DNA of 64,000 bases from Larix kaempferi (GCA_027924585.1 BSBM01002083.1:1-64000); one strand, 5' to 3'; counted from the first letter of the stretch, positions 33,132 through 45,846 are shown. Notes: generated from the sequence alone by a model not told the origin. A program made the numbers and translations.

Positions 33132-34804
33132 ATGAATACAAGAAAAACAAATCGGGAACCCCCTTTGAATACTAACACTGCAGGTGGAAGAGGTTGAGGT
33201 CGTAATGCAGGTCTGGGAATACAAACATTTATCGACGATATAATTGCTAAATCTAACTCTTCTACCAGACCATTGCGGACGTCTATAGGAAGAGGAAATT
33301 CTGTTCCTCCCAATCTTGAGAATTCAGCATCAACATTGGAGAACGCAACGGGACCATCCACTCCCATCGGAGAAAGGAAACCTCCTAAAGACAAGGGAAG
33401 CATTGTGGGTGTACCGGATAGAAAGGAGATTTATCATATCAATGAAACCAAAGTTACTAAATAAGTGTGGTTGGAGACTCGCCGAGAAGCAAAGGAAGAG
33501 AGAAGGAGAGAAGAAGAGAGGAGGAGAGAAGAAGAAGCAAAGGCAGAGGAAGAACGCATAAAGGAAGCCATTAAATTTTGGACAAACAACATGGCTAATA
33601 GAGAACAGGAAGGCGAGAATGAACATAGGGAGAACCGAGAAGAAGAAGTGGAAGATAATCAACCTGGTAATAATGTGGCTACATTAGAATTCCCTATCCT
33701 GCAAACACCTGGAGCAACTCCTATGAAAAACATCTCACCATCAGTTCTCCTGATTTTCCATGGTAAATCTTCTGAAGATCCTGATGAATTTTTTTTTGAG
33801 TTTGAAATCCTCTGTCGCAACTATGACTATATCTCTAGCACTTAGAAGCTGAAACTATTCCCAGCCACCTTGAAAGTAAATGCTCTACACTGGTTCTACG
33901 TCTAGGTCGTGAGACCATTACTACTTGGGACCAAATGAAACACACCTTTCTTTCTAAATATCAAGAATATTGTAGAACCAGGGATAGGAAGGAGGATTTG
34001 TTTAAAATGGTTCAAAAAGAAGAAGAGAGCTTGGAAGATTTTTTGGAAAGATTGTTGTACAATTTACAAAGGTCTAGACACACTGAGATTGGAAAAGATG
34101 TACTTAAGATTATTTTGCTACGAGGAATTAGGGAAGATTGCCTTGATATGTTGAATTTGTTGGGGAAAGGGGACATCTCAAAGGAACCCTTCGAAAAGAT
34201 CGTTCAACTATGTCGAAGGTACTCAAGGGGATCCTCTAGAACTAACAAACAAGACAAAGATCGAGATCAGGATGTCTTCACTAGGACACAGAAATCAACT
34301 AGTGGAGGAGCCACTCTAGCAGAGATAGGCAACTTGCTGGAGAATTTTAAAACTGATATGATGAGCTCCATTTCCTTACAGCTAGATGTTTTGAGAGCAA
34401 AGCAGAGGCAAGTAGTAGAAGATCTTACACTTGCTGTATTCTGTCCCAAATGTAGGAAAAATCACCCACTGAAGGAATGCCCGATGGACAAGGCAGAAAT
34501 ATGTAGAATATGTGAGTTGGAGCATGACACCAAGGACTGTCCCTCACTACCTAAGGTCAAAGCAGTTCTGCAGGAATCCACTTCAGATGTGGAACAAGCT
34601 TACTTCATTGCACAGAAGAAACCGTGGCAACCTCGCAATCAAGGTATGAATCAAGACCCATCATTTTTTCTGAATAATATGAATGGGATGAATACTATGA
34701 ATAATATGAATACACAATTCCCTTCACATTATTCTGGTAACCAGTGGCATCCATCTCAGAATCCAATGCAAAATCCTAATTCCTGGACACCATGGTCGCA
34801 ATAG
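33132..34804 (+). pseudogene. gag: gag of Athila-like element
   Basis: From ATG at 33132 (MNTRKTNREPPLNTN). Next comes a highly charged Glu/Arg-rich helix region (about 33470-33570), then the gag core with LIFHGKSSEDPDEFFFEFE, LKVNALHWFY and, after a frameshift near 33900, TWDQMKHTFLSKYQEYCRTRD. Two zinc knuckles of form C-x2-C-x3-H-x4-C follow at 34442-34480 (CPKCRKNHPLKEC) and 34502-34540 (CRICELEHDTKDC). An Asn/Met-rich tail reaches a TAG at 34802. Stops are TGA 33195, TAA 33462 and TAG 33843. Gag would form particles in the cytoplasm. Confidence 0.85.
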
Positions 34805-36154
34805 TCAAACAATCAAGCTCCCTGGAACTCCAACTGGAGGAATTCTTACCAAGGAAATAACTTTCCCCATCACCAAACTCAATACCAACAATACCTTCCT
34901 CAACAGTATCCTCACCAACAATATCAACAGCCATAGATGCAATTCCAAAACAATGTTGCACCCATAAATGCACCACTTCCACCACAACTACCTGCACAAC
35001 CTAACCCAAACCTAAACAATAAAGCAGTTCATCAGTTTGAGACTAACAACATGCCTGTGTATTCCATCTCCCAAGTTCCCTGCAATGATATACAATTACG
35101 ATCAGGGAGGGTAGTGGAACCCATCATCACTGAGGATGTTCCATCCCCAGTGACTGAAACTGGAATGAATCAGCACTATGAGAATATGGTTCATTCAACA
35201 ATCTCCATCATTGAGGATGTTGACATTCCTACCGAAACAGTAGTTGAAACTCAGGAAGTAACACACGATGAAGCACAACCTACACAATTGATGAGAGAAC
35301 CGCCATACCCTGAATGATTGGTCGTGCAGAAAACAATGGAACAACCTCGATTCAATCTCTTAGGGGAATTGAAAAAATTGTATGCCAAAATTCCATTGTT
35401 ACAAGCCCTCCATGACGTGCCCATTTATGCTAAGACTGTTAGAGATTTATGTGTCAAGAAACCAAGAAGAAATCCTAGGGATCCTCCCACTATCCATGTA
35501 TTGGGAAAACTTTCTGAATTGATAATGGGGAAGACTCTTGTGGCAAAATACGATGACCCTGGAAATCCTACTGTGACAGTTCACATAGGAAACACACAAA
35601 TCCCCAACATCTTGGTAGAATTAGGCGTGGCTATTAACATTATGACCATAGAAACTGTGAAGAAACTTGGACTCACTAACCTTCGGCCGACCCCTACCAT
35701 TTTGGAACTTGCTGACCGATCAACAATCAAGCATGAGGGGATCTTAGACGACCTTGTAATCTCTGTTGACTCGTGGGAATACCCTGCGGAATTCTTGGTG
35801 TTACATCCGAAGTCTCAGTTGGGTAGACACCCATTGATCCTAGGAAGACCGTGGTTTGCCATAGCAGATGCCTGTATCAGTTGTCGGTCAGGATCTATGA
35901 CCATCTCAGACGGGACTAAGATCAAAATCCTAACCTTATACCCTCTAGCTCGAGCAAGCACAGAAGCTGAAGCTCCACTTTGGGTATATTTGGAGGAGGA
36001 GGAAGGCATTCAACCATTACTAATGATTGTGAGGGCCTTAACTTTCAAAGATGAAATAGAGGACGATGCCATTAACAGTTTCATCAGTGAGCCCACATCC
36101 ATCAATAAGCATGTTTACCAGATTCTTAACACTACGTTAGATGAAACAGAATAA
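34805..36154 (+). pseudogene. pro: gag-pol linker and aspartic protease of Athila-like element
   Basis: In the same frame as the end of gag. A Gln/Pro/Tyr-rich stretch leads to CNDIQLRSGRVVEP (about 35080-35120); the LRSGR motif is typical of Athila. After a TGA (35315) comes the protease region with ELKKLYAKIPLLQALHDVPI. The catalytic region reads ILVELGVAINIMTIETVKKLGL, where D-L-G-A-S-I-N is usual, so catalytic Asp is replaced by Glu. The flap/C-terminal hallmark HPLILGRPWFAIADA is intact (about 35830-35875). It ends at TAA 36152. The active site is probably dead. Confidence 0.85.
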
Positions 36155-37657
36155 GAAAATATTACAGAAGAAACTCTAGTCAATGATGCCAGTATAATTC
36201 CAATACTCAAGAATTCGAAAAGTGTACCAGTAGAAATTGAGCGAGGGAAAACATTAAACATCAATCCAAACCTTGCGCCCAGTGAGCTGGAACAGTTGAT
36301 CACTTTGTTGAAACAACATAAAGGAGCTTTCACTTGGGAGTATACAGACATGAAAGGAATTCCTTCTAATGTGTGTACCCATCATATTTATATTAAGAGC
36401 GACTCCAGGCCTGTGTGTCAACCACAACGAAGGATGAACCCGAACCTAAGGGACATAGTGAAAGAAGGGATCCAAAAACTTTTGGAAGAAGGATTTATAT
36501 ACCCGATTTCAAATAGTGAGTGGGTTTCTCCACTCGTGATTGTGCCAAAGAAGAATGGGAAATGGAGGGTCTGCGTGGATTACAGAGAATTGAACAAAGC
36601 AATGCAGAAGGACCACTTTCCCTTACCTTTTATCGATCAGGTCCTTGATACCTTGTCTGGGAAGAAGTATTTTTCCTTTCTGGATGGCTTTAGTGGCTAT
36701 AACCAAATCTAGATTGCTCCAGAGGACCAAGACAAAACCACTTTCACCTATCCCTGGGGCACTTTTTCATACCGAGTACTTCCTTTTGGATTGTGCAATG
36801 CACCAGCCACATTTCAAAGAGCAGTGATTGGAATCTTTTCAGAGATGGTAAACAATTTCATGGAGATTTTTATGGATGACTTCACTCCATATGGTAGTAG
36901 TTATGAAGAAGCACTGAAAAAATTAGAAAATGTCTTGAAACGCTATGAACAAAGCCAGCTCTCTTTAAGCACTGAAAAGTGCCACGTGATGATGAGCGAG
37001 GGCATAGTTCTGGGGCACTTCATCTCTTCTGATGGTATCTAGGTAGATCCGTCCAAAATTAAGGTAATTGAAAATATACCAACTCCTGGGACACAAAAAG
37101 ATGTACATAGCTTCTTAGGGCATGTTGGATATTACAGAAGGTTCATAGAAAAAATTTCCAAACTAGTTTCTCCTTTGTTTACCTTGTTGATGAAGGATGC
37201 ACAGTTTGTTTGGAATGATGCATGCCAAACAACGTTTACTGAGTTAAAGAAAATGATGTCTACAACACCCATCTTACAAGGGCCCAATTGGGCTCTGCCT
37301 TTTCATATTTCTTCAGATGCTTCAGACACTGCCATTGGAACAGTTTTAGGACAGCAGGAAGGCAATGCTCCCTATGCAATTTATTACATTAGTAAGAACT
37401 TATCTCCTGCTGAACTAAACTATACTGTCATAGAAAAGGAATTCCTTGCCATAGTTTATGTCATCAACAAATTTAGACACTACATTACTGGATACTCCAC
37501 TTTTGTGCACACTAATCATTCTACGATCAAATATTTAATGAATAAACTAATCACGAATGCTAGAGTTACTAGATGGTTGTTACTGTTATAGGAATTTGAT
37601 ATCACAATTATTGATAGACTAGTGAAGGAAAACGTTGTTGCAACTTTTTTATCTTGA
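36155..37657 (+). pseudogene. pol: reverse transcriptase and RNase H of Athila-like element
   Basis: Continuous frame with PKKNGKWRVCVDYRELNKA, KKYFSFLDGFSGYNQI and FGLCNAPATFQRA. The polymerase box is FMDDF at 36869-36883, where Met in place of Val and the following Phe are Athila-typical. Then LGHFISSDGI and VHSFLGHVGYYRRFI. RNase H shows HISSDASDTAIGTVLGQ (catalytic Asp), EKEFLAIVYVINKFRHYI (Glu) and VHTNHSTIKYLM (Asp replaced by Asn). Stops TAG 36710, TAG 37040, TAG 37589 and TGA 37655 interrupt it, the three TAGs at positions where Gln is expected. Confidence 0.9.
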
Positions 37658-38639
37658 CTTACTAAAAGTGATGACAATTTACCAGTCGAATATTCCTTCC
37701 CTGATGAGCATTTGTTTGCAGTATCAGCTCATTCCCCATGGTATGCAGATATTGCTAACTTTTTGGTGGCAGGTAAGCTCCTAGCACATCTGTCGAAGAG
37801 AGAAAAGAGAAAAAACATACAACAGAGTGATAGGTATTGTTGGATTGATGGACATCTTTTCTATACAGGACTTGATTTAGAAATTAGAAGATGTGTTAGA
37901 GAAGATGAAATTTTTAGTATCCTTAAAGCTTGCCATGATGAGCCCTGTGGGGGACACTTTGCTGATAAAAGGACAGGTCATAAGGTCTTGAGGATGGGTT
38001 ATTTTTGGCCCACATTGTTCAAGGACGCAAAGAAGTATGTTCAGGCATGTGATTGCTGCCAAAGGATGGGCCAACCCAATAGATTAGATGAAATTCATTT
38101 GCATCCACAGCTTGTGGTTGAACCATTTGACAGATGGGCTCTAGATTTTGTAGGGCCTATCAACCCGCCCTCAAAATAGAAAGTTCACATCTTGGTTTGC
38201 ACAAATTACATGACCAAATGGGTGGAAGTTGTAGCCTTGGTTAAGGTTAATGATCAGGTTGTGATTGATTTCCTGTATGAAGAAATTTTTACTCAGTTTG
38301 GAGTACCCAAGGAAATCATCACAGATGGTGGACCGCAGTTTGTGTCTCATAAACTGGAGGGCTTGTTACAGAAATTTCATATTCATCACAGAATAACCTT
38401 GCCATATCATCCACAAGCCAATGGCCAAGTGGAGAGTTCAAACAACGTCATCGAGGCTATTTTGACAAAGACAGTGAAAATCCATCATAAAGATTGGGCT
38501 GAGAGACTTCCAGAGGCACTATGGACCTATCACACTACATGGTGTAACACCATTGGTTTTTCCCCCTATGAATTGGTATATGGTAAGAATGTTGTTTTCC
38601 CAATTGAGTTTGAAGTCAAAACCTTGAAAACAGCTGTAG
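37658..38639 (+). pseudogene. int: integrase of Athila-like element, part before nested copia
   Basis: The zinc-binding region has CHDEPCGGHFADKRTGHKVL and CDCCQRMGQPN. The catalytic core has Asp in WALDFVGPI, Asp in ITDGGPQFVSH and Glu in NGQVESSNNVIE. Next come WTYHTTWCNTIGFSPYELVYG and the EFEVKTLKTA stretch. A TAG lies at 38177. The frame is cut at 38639 by the copia insertion and resumes at 45406. Confidence 0.88.
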
Positions 38640-39233
38640 TGTTAGATTTTGAGCATTAATTCAATATGATATAGGATCTTTACTAAGAGAATAACATGTA
38701 CAGTATATCAATGCATAAAAATCATATCAAGCATGCCAAGCATCACAAGAATCAAAAGCATCAGACAATGGAAACACAGAGTTTCCGTGGGGAAAACCCT
38801 AAGGTGAAAAACCCCACAACTTCCTCAGAGATAGATAGAGCAATGGCTCAACCAAAGTACAACCAAATACAATAGATAGTCTCCTACTATGCAGCTGATC
38901 CTCCTCCTCCAATGTGTGCCACTTTCTGAGTGAGAGAAGAGTGAGATATGAGATGATCAAAATAGAGAATCCCGACTCTCTATTTATACTTGTCCTGACC
39001 TTCCTAATTACTTATGGGGCCGACTTGTCTAACTCAGCCTAATAACCCCAGTTACATATATTTCGGGTCGACACCCACATCAGGTAGTCTAATAACCCAT
39101 CAGCAAGTTGATCCACTTGTGACACTTGTCAATACAAATGACGACACTTCATTATAGAGGAATAACACATCTCTTATAAGGGTACAATAAATATATATAT
39201 GAAATACATTCCAAAGTTACATATACATCAACA
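38640..39233 (-). repeat. 3' LTR of nested copia
   Basis: Forward sequence starts TGTTAGATTTTGAGC and ends CATCAACA. It matches 44807-45400 over its full length. Confidence 0.93.
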
Positions 39234-39246
39234 CTCCCTCTTAACT
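39234..39246 (-). other. polypurine tract of nested copia
   Basis: On the - strand AGTTAAGAGGGAG directly precedes the TGTTGATG start of the 3' LTR. Confidence 0.7.
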
Positions 39247-39479
39247 AGGAAGGTATTTCTCGACACAGATCATCGGGCACAAGTCTTCTTCTCTGGATCA
39301 TTGTCGTCAATGCATTGTCATCGAATCATCATCATCGTCACAGCTGCTGCTATCTCGTCCAATCTCTGAATCTACTCGTCATAGGAAGTTCTACAGAGCC
39401 AGTCCTTTTTCATATTGGATGTAGGCCCACCACCTTTAGGTCTTCATCATCACTGGTCATACTGTGGAATCCTAGGGAC

Positions 39480-39820
39480 TCATTACGTGCGTCTGCAAAA
39501 CCTCGCAAGAGCATCCCAGGCCTTTTACGAGCACACAGCTCAACCTCTCGAATCTCCCAGGATCTTTTACATGCCACTACACAACCTGTCCACAACCACA
39601 GAGTACCTGATACTCACTATACATCCAACTGATGTATATCATCACATGATCAACCTGATCATCATCATCATCTCGACAAGCAAGCCATCAAGTAGGTACA
39701 CCTCAGGACTGATTATACTGCCTCTGCAAAACCTGCAAGATCTCTCAGGGTTGATTACACTGCCTCGGCAAAACCTGCAAGAGCATCTCAGGACTAATTA
39801 TATGCCTCTGCAAAACATGT
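39480..39820. repeat. 42-bp repeats with CTGCAAAACCTGCAAGA core
   Basis: Copies of the CTGCAAAACC core at 39724, 39766 and 39808 are exactly 42 bp apart. A further, more diverged copy lies at 39492. They lie in the 3' untranslated region of the copia element. Confidence 0.65.
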
Positions 39821-39904
39821 GTACCAAACTGTCACATCAATGTCTTCAGATCACCATGTAGTCCACGGAGCACAACCCGGATGCACACACACAGAACTTA
39901 CACT

Positions 39905-40395
39905 CACCATCATGGGAGGACCAACCTACTACCATCTGGGAAAGTCTCACATCACTTACATCAATGACTATGGGAGGACCAACCTACCACCATGTCAGAA
40001 TGGAACAACACTTACATCAACGACCATGGGAGGACCAACCTACCACCATGTCGGAAAGGCCCATCACTTACATCAACAACCATGAGAGGACCAACCTACT
40101 ATCATGTCGGAAAGGCTTCAACACTTATATCATGACCATGAGAGGACCAACCTACCATCATGTCAGAATGGCTCCCGCACACATCTCACTATGGGAGGAC
40201 CAACCTACCACTATGTGAGAATGGCTCAGCCCTTTCTTACCATGGGAGGACCAACCTACCACCATGTAAGAATGGTTCGGTCCTTACATCTTTCCATGGG
40301 AGGACCAACCTACCACCATGCAAGAATGGCCTGGCCCTTCAATCTTGCCATGGGAGGACCAACCTACCACCATGCAAGAATGGCCCAGTGTGCAT
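39905..40395. repeat. nine-copy tandem repeat in the copia 3' region
   Basis: GGGAGGACCAACCTACCACC begins at 39914, 39972, 40028, 40084, 40140, 40194, 40244, 40298 and 40352 (two copies start GAGAGG). Spacing is 50-58 bp. About 36 bp around the core are well conserved in each copy and the rest varies. The array sits between RNase H and the 3' LTR on the element's sense (-) strand. Confidence 0.88.
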
Positions 40396-43300
40396 CTGTG
40401 TCTCCGGACTCATCACTTCCATCTGGAAGGCATCTCGATATGAAGTACACCAATTCTCCCTCTGAAGTATTCAAACTTCACTCTGGCAAGCAACTTGGTC
40501 AACACATCAGCTATCTGCTCGTCTGTCGCAACATACAGGAGCTTCACAGCTCCTCTATGTACCATATCCCTGATATAGTGGAACTTGATCTCAATGTGCT
40601 TCGACCTGTCATGGAACACTGGGTTCTTTGACAACTTCACACAACTCTGGTTGTCACAATATATACAGGTAGCACTCAACTGGATATCAAACAAATCATA
40701 CAGTAGATTCCTAAGCCACACTGCCTCACAACTAGCTGAACAAGCTGTGACATACTCTGCTTCAGCTGTACTCAGTGCCACACGGGACTGCTTCCTGCTA
40801 AACCAAGAGATCACACCTGATCCCATACTGAAGCAACACCCCGAAGTGCTCTTCTAATCAATGGCACTGCTTTCCCAATCCGAATCAACATAACCCTCCA
40901 GGTTAAACTTTTGATTCACCTCATACTTGAGCCCATAATCAGGTGAACATGTCTCGAATCTGTCAAGTACTGGCTCAAGGTGTTCACCACAAAGCAAATG
41001 CCGTTCCTTGTATTCCTCAGGTACATCAAGGACCCAATCATCTGACGATACATCGTAGCATCAACCGGTTCAGAAGAAGCATCACATAGAAGCTTCAGGT
41101 TCGATGCCATAGGTGTGGCCATGGTCTTGCAGTCCATCATCCCAAAACTCTTCAGGATCTTTACTGCATACTTCCCTTGTCCAAGGAAGATTCCACCTGC
41201 ACTCTGCCACACCTCCATACCAAGAAAGTAGTGCATCATACCCAAGTCCTTCATCTCGAACTCGACAGCTATCTTCTTCTTCATGTTGGAAATCAGTCTA
41301 TCCTCACCTATTAGAAACAGGTCATCCACATACAATAGTAGTATCACTGGATTGCCCTCCTCAACCTTGTAGTAAAGGTTGGAATCCGCTTTACTCTTGG
41401 TAAAGCCTAAACTGGATAGGAAGCCATCTATCCTACCATACCAGGTCCTGGGTGCCTGTTTCAAACCATACAGCGATTTCTTCAATTTGCACACATGTGT
41501 TCCTCTATCATGTGTCTCAAACACGAGTGGCTGCTCCACATACACTTCCTCTTCAACTACACCATTCAAGAATGTTGTATTGACATCCATCTGGTGTACC
41601 TTCCATTTCATCACTGCAGCCAGATCAAGTACTAATCTAATGGAAGTGTATCCGGTCACAGGAGCGGAAGTCTCTTCATAATCAATTCATTCTTTCTGGG
41701 AGAAGCCACGAGCTACAAACCTAGATTTGTATTTCTCTATGCTACCATCTGCAGCATGTTTGACCTTATAGATCCATTTGGAAGTTACCATAGACTTCCC
41801 ATCTGGTCTTGGGACCACATCCCAAACATCATTCTTCATAATAGATTGGTATTCTTCGATCATAGCATCCTTCCATTCTTTCTTTTCTGTAGCTTCTTCA
41901 TAACTGGAAGGTTCTTAATCCATGATGTCACAGAGTAAAGCAACATAACTAGTATGTGGCCTTGTCCTTTTCCTTTCTCTGTGTTCTTCTTCTGGAATTC
42001 CAAATCTGTTTGCATCTTGGATGAGCTCTCTATCCCATGTTGGTTTCCTCTTGTGAGGATTCTTCTCACGAGGTGGATCCATAGGTTCTTGTGTATCTTC
42101 TATTTCTCAATCTTCATCAGGAACTACTTCATTCATTGTGGTGTCTTGAGTTCTGGATATTCTGGGTTCTTCATTGTCTTCAACAGGTGTCTTTCTCGAT
42201 TTGTGGTAAGTTGAACTTTCATCAAATGTTACATCTTTGCTAATGTCAATCTTCTTGAATCCAGGGAAGTAGATTCTGTAAGTCTTCGAGCTTTCACGGT
42301 AACCCACAAATATACCCTTATTTCCTGAAGGATCCAACTTTGACCTTTTCTCTTTTGGGATGTGAGTGTATACTCGACAGCCAAATATTCTGAGATGGCT
42401 CACTTCTGGTTTCTTACCAGTAAACACTTCTTCTGGTGTTTTGTTGTCAAGTATCTTATGGGGTGTTATGTTCTGCACATATACAGCTGTCCTTTCTCCT
42501 TCAGCCCATAAGTGCATAGCTAAGTCTTGGTCACTAAGCATTGCCCTTTCTGCTTCCATGATTGTTCTATTCTTCCTTTCGGCAACCCCATTCTGCTGTG
42601 GATTGTAAGGAGTAGTCAACTCCCTCTTACTCCTTGAATCACTGCATAACTTCTTGAAGTCTCCTGAAGTAAATTCTCCGCCATTGTCAGATCTGAAGAT
42701 CTTGATCTTCAAGTCAGTTTGGTTTTCTATCAAGGCTTTGAATTCCTTGAAATTGTTAAACACTTCATATTTGTTCTTCAAGAAGCAGATCCAAGTCTTC
42801 CTAGAGAAATCATCAATAAAGGAGACATAGTATACATACCCACTCAAAGAACTAGATGACATGGGACCGCATACATCAGAGTGGATAATCTCCAAGATTC
42901 CTTTTGCCTTGCTTTCACTACTTGGAAATGTCTTCTTTGTATTATTTCCCTTTGCACAACCTTTGCAAATGCCTTCATGCTTTGTATGGATTTCAGGAAG
43001 ACCTTCTACCGCTATGCTTGCAATTGGTAATGCTCTGTAATGCATGTGTGCAAGCCTTCTGTTCCAAAGTTAACTTGGCTCTACTGAATCATGGACCATG
43101 GCTTGTTCTGGATGGCCCTTCAATTTGTACAATCCTCCCTCTTGCTCTCCAATCACAACTGCATCATCTATAGTCTTACCCTTAGGCCACATTAGGACTT
43201 GGCCATCTATAAATGCAACCCTCATGCCTTTTGCATCCAATGCAGATATTGAGAGTAGATTCTTCTTGAGTCTTGGAACAAAGAGTACATATTTCATCTT

Positions 43301-44431
43301 CATAGAATTTCCAGAGTCTAGTTTATAGGAGGCTTCACCACTCCCTTTGATGGGATATTGGTAGTCATCTCCAAGCTTCACCTTGTGGGGTGAATCATGT
43401 TCAGATAGATTCACAAAGGATTCTTTGAATCCTGTCATATGTTTAGAAGCCCCACTATCTATGAGCCAATCATTACTTCCATGAGTAATGGTTCCAGTGA
43501 GAGAAGAAATCAAAACATATTCTTCATCACTTGAAGAATCTTCACTATCTTCTCTAGCCCTCTTCCTGGGAGGTTCATCATCCTCTGCAGCATGAGCATG
43601 ATGTCTTCTTTTGAATTTCTTCTTCTTGTGAGATCCCTCTTTCTTATTCTTAGGACAATCTCTGGCATAGTGTCCCTTATCATCACATGTATAGCAACGG
43701 ACATGGGTCATGTCCCTTCGATGTCTGGGACTACTTCTTTGATTCTGATATTTTCCTTTCTTGCCATGATGGTGAGTTTTATTGTCACCATGCCTTTTGG
43801 AGTGAGTTGTGAGTGCTTGGTCCTCACTCCCCATCTTCTCTTCTCTAGCTACAATTCGAGCTTCTTCCTGTGAGCATTCTTCCCACAGTCTAACAAAAGA
43901 GATAAGTTTCTTTCTAGCACAAATTCCTTTGATGAAGGAATCCCATGACCTAGGGAGGCCATTAAGAGTGGTCATCACCACTTCTCCATTTTCTACCACT
44001 TCACCCACAACTTCAAGTTGTTCTTTTATCTAGGAGACCCTTGAGAAATATGACTGCATAGTCTCTACATTCTGGATCTTGATATTCTTCAATTGATTCC
44101 TCAAGGTCATCTTCCGGTTTATGTTCTTGCCTTCAAATAATTTGGTCAAGGAATCAAACATCTCTTTTGGTGTCTTTAGGGATGAAACATGGGGAATGAG
44201 ATGATCTTTAATAGAATCAGCAATGATCCTCTTTGCCTTAACCAAATTCCTCTTGTGAAGAGCCTTAGCCTCTTCTCCCTCTGGGACAGGGACCTCTTCA
44301 CTTATATAAGTATCCAACTCATTTTCTTCAAGGATTAACCCAATCCTATATTTCCATGCTCGGAAGTTATCAACTCCTTCAAGCTTATCCTCAAGCTTGG
44401 TGTGGTGAGACATCTTTAAAGAGTACTTCAA
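40396..44431 (-). pseudogene. gag-pol: gag-pol polyprotein of nested copia
   Basis: On the - strand from about 44431/44413. Gag includes KLEGVDNFRAWKYRIGLIL and a zinc knuckle CYTCDDKGHYARDC (about 43670-43710). Protease is NDWLIDSGASKHMTG (about 43430-43475). Integrase has LAHMHYRAL...CKGCAKG, HSDVCGPM, SDNGGEF and NPQQNGVAERKNRT. RT has QMDVNTTFLNGVVEEEVYVE and the polymerase box LLYVDDLFLIG. RNase H has GYVDSDWESS, STAEAEYVTA and IYCDNQSCVKL. Stops occur near 44030, 43070, 42107, 41920 and 41680, with a frameshift near 40940. Gag to RT share one frame. It is the best-preserved polyprotein in the window. Confidence 0.92.
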
Positions 44432-44792
44432 ATGGAAATAGAAAAGATTTAGGTCTTACCACTTGTTGCTGAAAACTGGATCTGGTGCTGGATTAGGGTT
44501 TGATTTTCCCGGAGATCTACCCAACCAAAAAACATGATCCAAAGCTCTAAACTTCTGATTTTTCAATGAGCTTCCAACTGTGTCTTCAGATTTCAGAAAT
44601 TCCTATTTTTGAGGAAACCCGAATTTTTAGGGCCAAAACTGAAAGTGCTCAGAATTGAATTCTGATTGGACAGATAGATTCACCTTGCTGAGGAGAGTCA
44701 ATCCATCATATTTCTTTCCCAAAATCTGTGGAGAGAAACCCAAAAACAAGAAGCCCTAGCTTCCACAACAACATAGTGTCTTCTTCTCAGGT

Positions 44793-44806
44793 TAGCTCTG
44801 ATACCA
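44793..44806 (-). other. primer-binding site of nested copia (initiator tRNA-Met)
   Basis: On the - strand TGGTATCAGAGCTA starts immediately after the 5' LTR end. This is the usual copia primer site. Confidence 0.88.
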
Positions 44807-45400
44807 TGTTAGATTTTGAGCATTAATTCAATATGCTATAGGATCTTTACTGAGAGAATAACATGTACAGTATATCAATGCATAACAATCATATCAAGCA
44901 TGCCAAGCATCACAAGAATCAAAAGCATCAGACAATGGACACACAGAGTTTCCGTGGGGAAAACCCTAAGGTGAAAAACCCCACAACTTCCTCAGAGATA
45001 GATAGAGCAATGGCTCAACCAAAGTACAACCAAATACAATAGATAGTCTCCTACTATGCAGCTGGTCCTCCTCCTCCAATGTGCGCCACTTTCTGAGTGA
45101 GAGAAGAGTGAGATCTGAGATGATCAAAATAGAGAATCCCGACTCTCTATTTATACTTGTCCTGACCTGCCTAATTACTTATGGGGACGACTTGTCTAAC
45201 TCAGCCTAATAACCCCAGTTACATATATTCCGAGCCAACACCCACATCAGGTAGTCTAATAACCCATCAACAAGTTAATCCACTTGCGACACTTGTCAAT
45301 ACAAATGATGACACTTCCTTATAGAGGAATAACACATCTCTTATAAGGGTAAAATAAATATATATATGAAATACATTCAGAAGTTACATATACATCAACA
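44807..45400 (-). repeat. 5' LTR of nested copia, with TATA box
   Basis: Partner of 38640-39233. On the - strand it has a TATAAATA box at 45148-45155 that would drive the element leftward. Confidence 0.93.
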
Positions 45401-45405
45401 TGTAG

Positions 45406-45846
45406 AAGAAAACCTTATTTATTAGAAGCACAGAGGAACCAATTGAATCAGCTTAACAAATTGGATGAAAAGCGCACATCAACAATAAATCATACAACTT
45501 TTATCCAACAGCAGCACTCTAAATGGCATGATAGATTCATAAAGAAGAAAGTCTTCCAGGAAGGAAACTGGGCTCTGTTATATGATTCACAGTTTAAGAG
45601 GGATTTCAAAGGCAAGCTATGCACTCGTTGGTTGGGACCTTATCAAATAGATTGAGTATTTGACAATGGAACAATCCGGTTGATCACCATTGATGAAAAC
45701 AAGACACCATTATTTGCAAATGGTCATCGGCTGCGACTGTATCACAAACCGATATCAAAAGATGCTTTTGTTTCACATGTTGTGGCTTATCCAGACTATC
45801 AGTTAACGCGAGGGCAGGGATTTTTCTCAAACCCTGTGAATTTTTA
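45406..45846 (+). pseudogene. int: integrase of Athila-like element, C-terminal part after nested copia
   Basis: Resumes with KHRGTN, a Gln/Lys-rich helix (NQLNKLDEKRT), KKVFQEGNWALLYDSQ and LCTRWLGPYQID. After a TGA it continues with NGTIRLITIDENKTPLFANGHRLRLY and ends with a stop near 45844. These are the usual GPF/Y-type C-terminal elements of plant gypsy integrases; no chromodomain is seen. Confidence 0.8.

Larger units (their letters stand above)
38640..45400 (-). mobile_element. complete Ty1/copia element nested in Athila integrase
   Basis: Identical-length 594-bp LTRs (38640-39233 and 44807-45400) and a perfect TGTAG target duplication (38635-38639 and 45401-45405). On the - strand the primer site, gag, protease, integrase, RT and RNase H come in copia order, followed by a long 3' region with tandem repeats. 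LTRs differ at about 20-22 positions by eye (under 4%), fewer than the Athila LTRs, in keeping with later insertion. A few stops and one frameshift inactivate it. Confidence 0.95.

Noticed and set aside
39905-40395. CRISPR-like array (regular repeats with spacers)
   Set aside because: Repeats diverge, spacers are similar in part, and the array lies in a plant copia element; it is a minisatellite.
39315-40631. + strand open frames across the copia 3' region
   Set aside because: They arise from the tandem repeats and are antisense to the element; no domain.
42366-43873. + strand open frames opposite copia gag-integrase
   Set aside because: Shadows of the well-supported - strand polyprotein.
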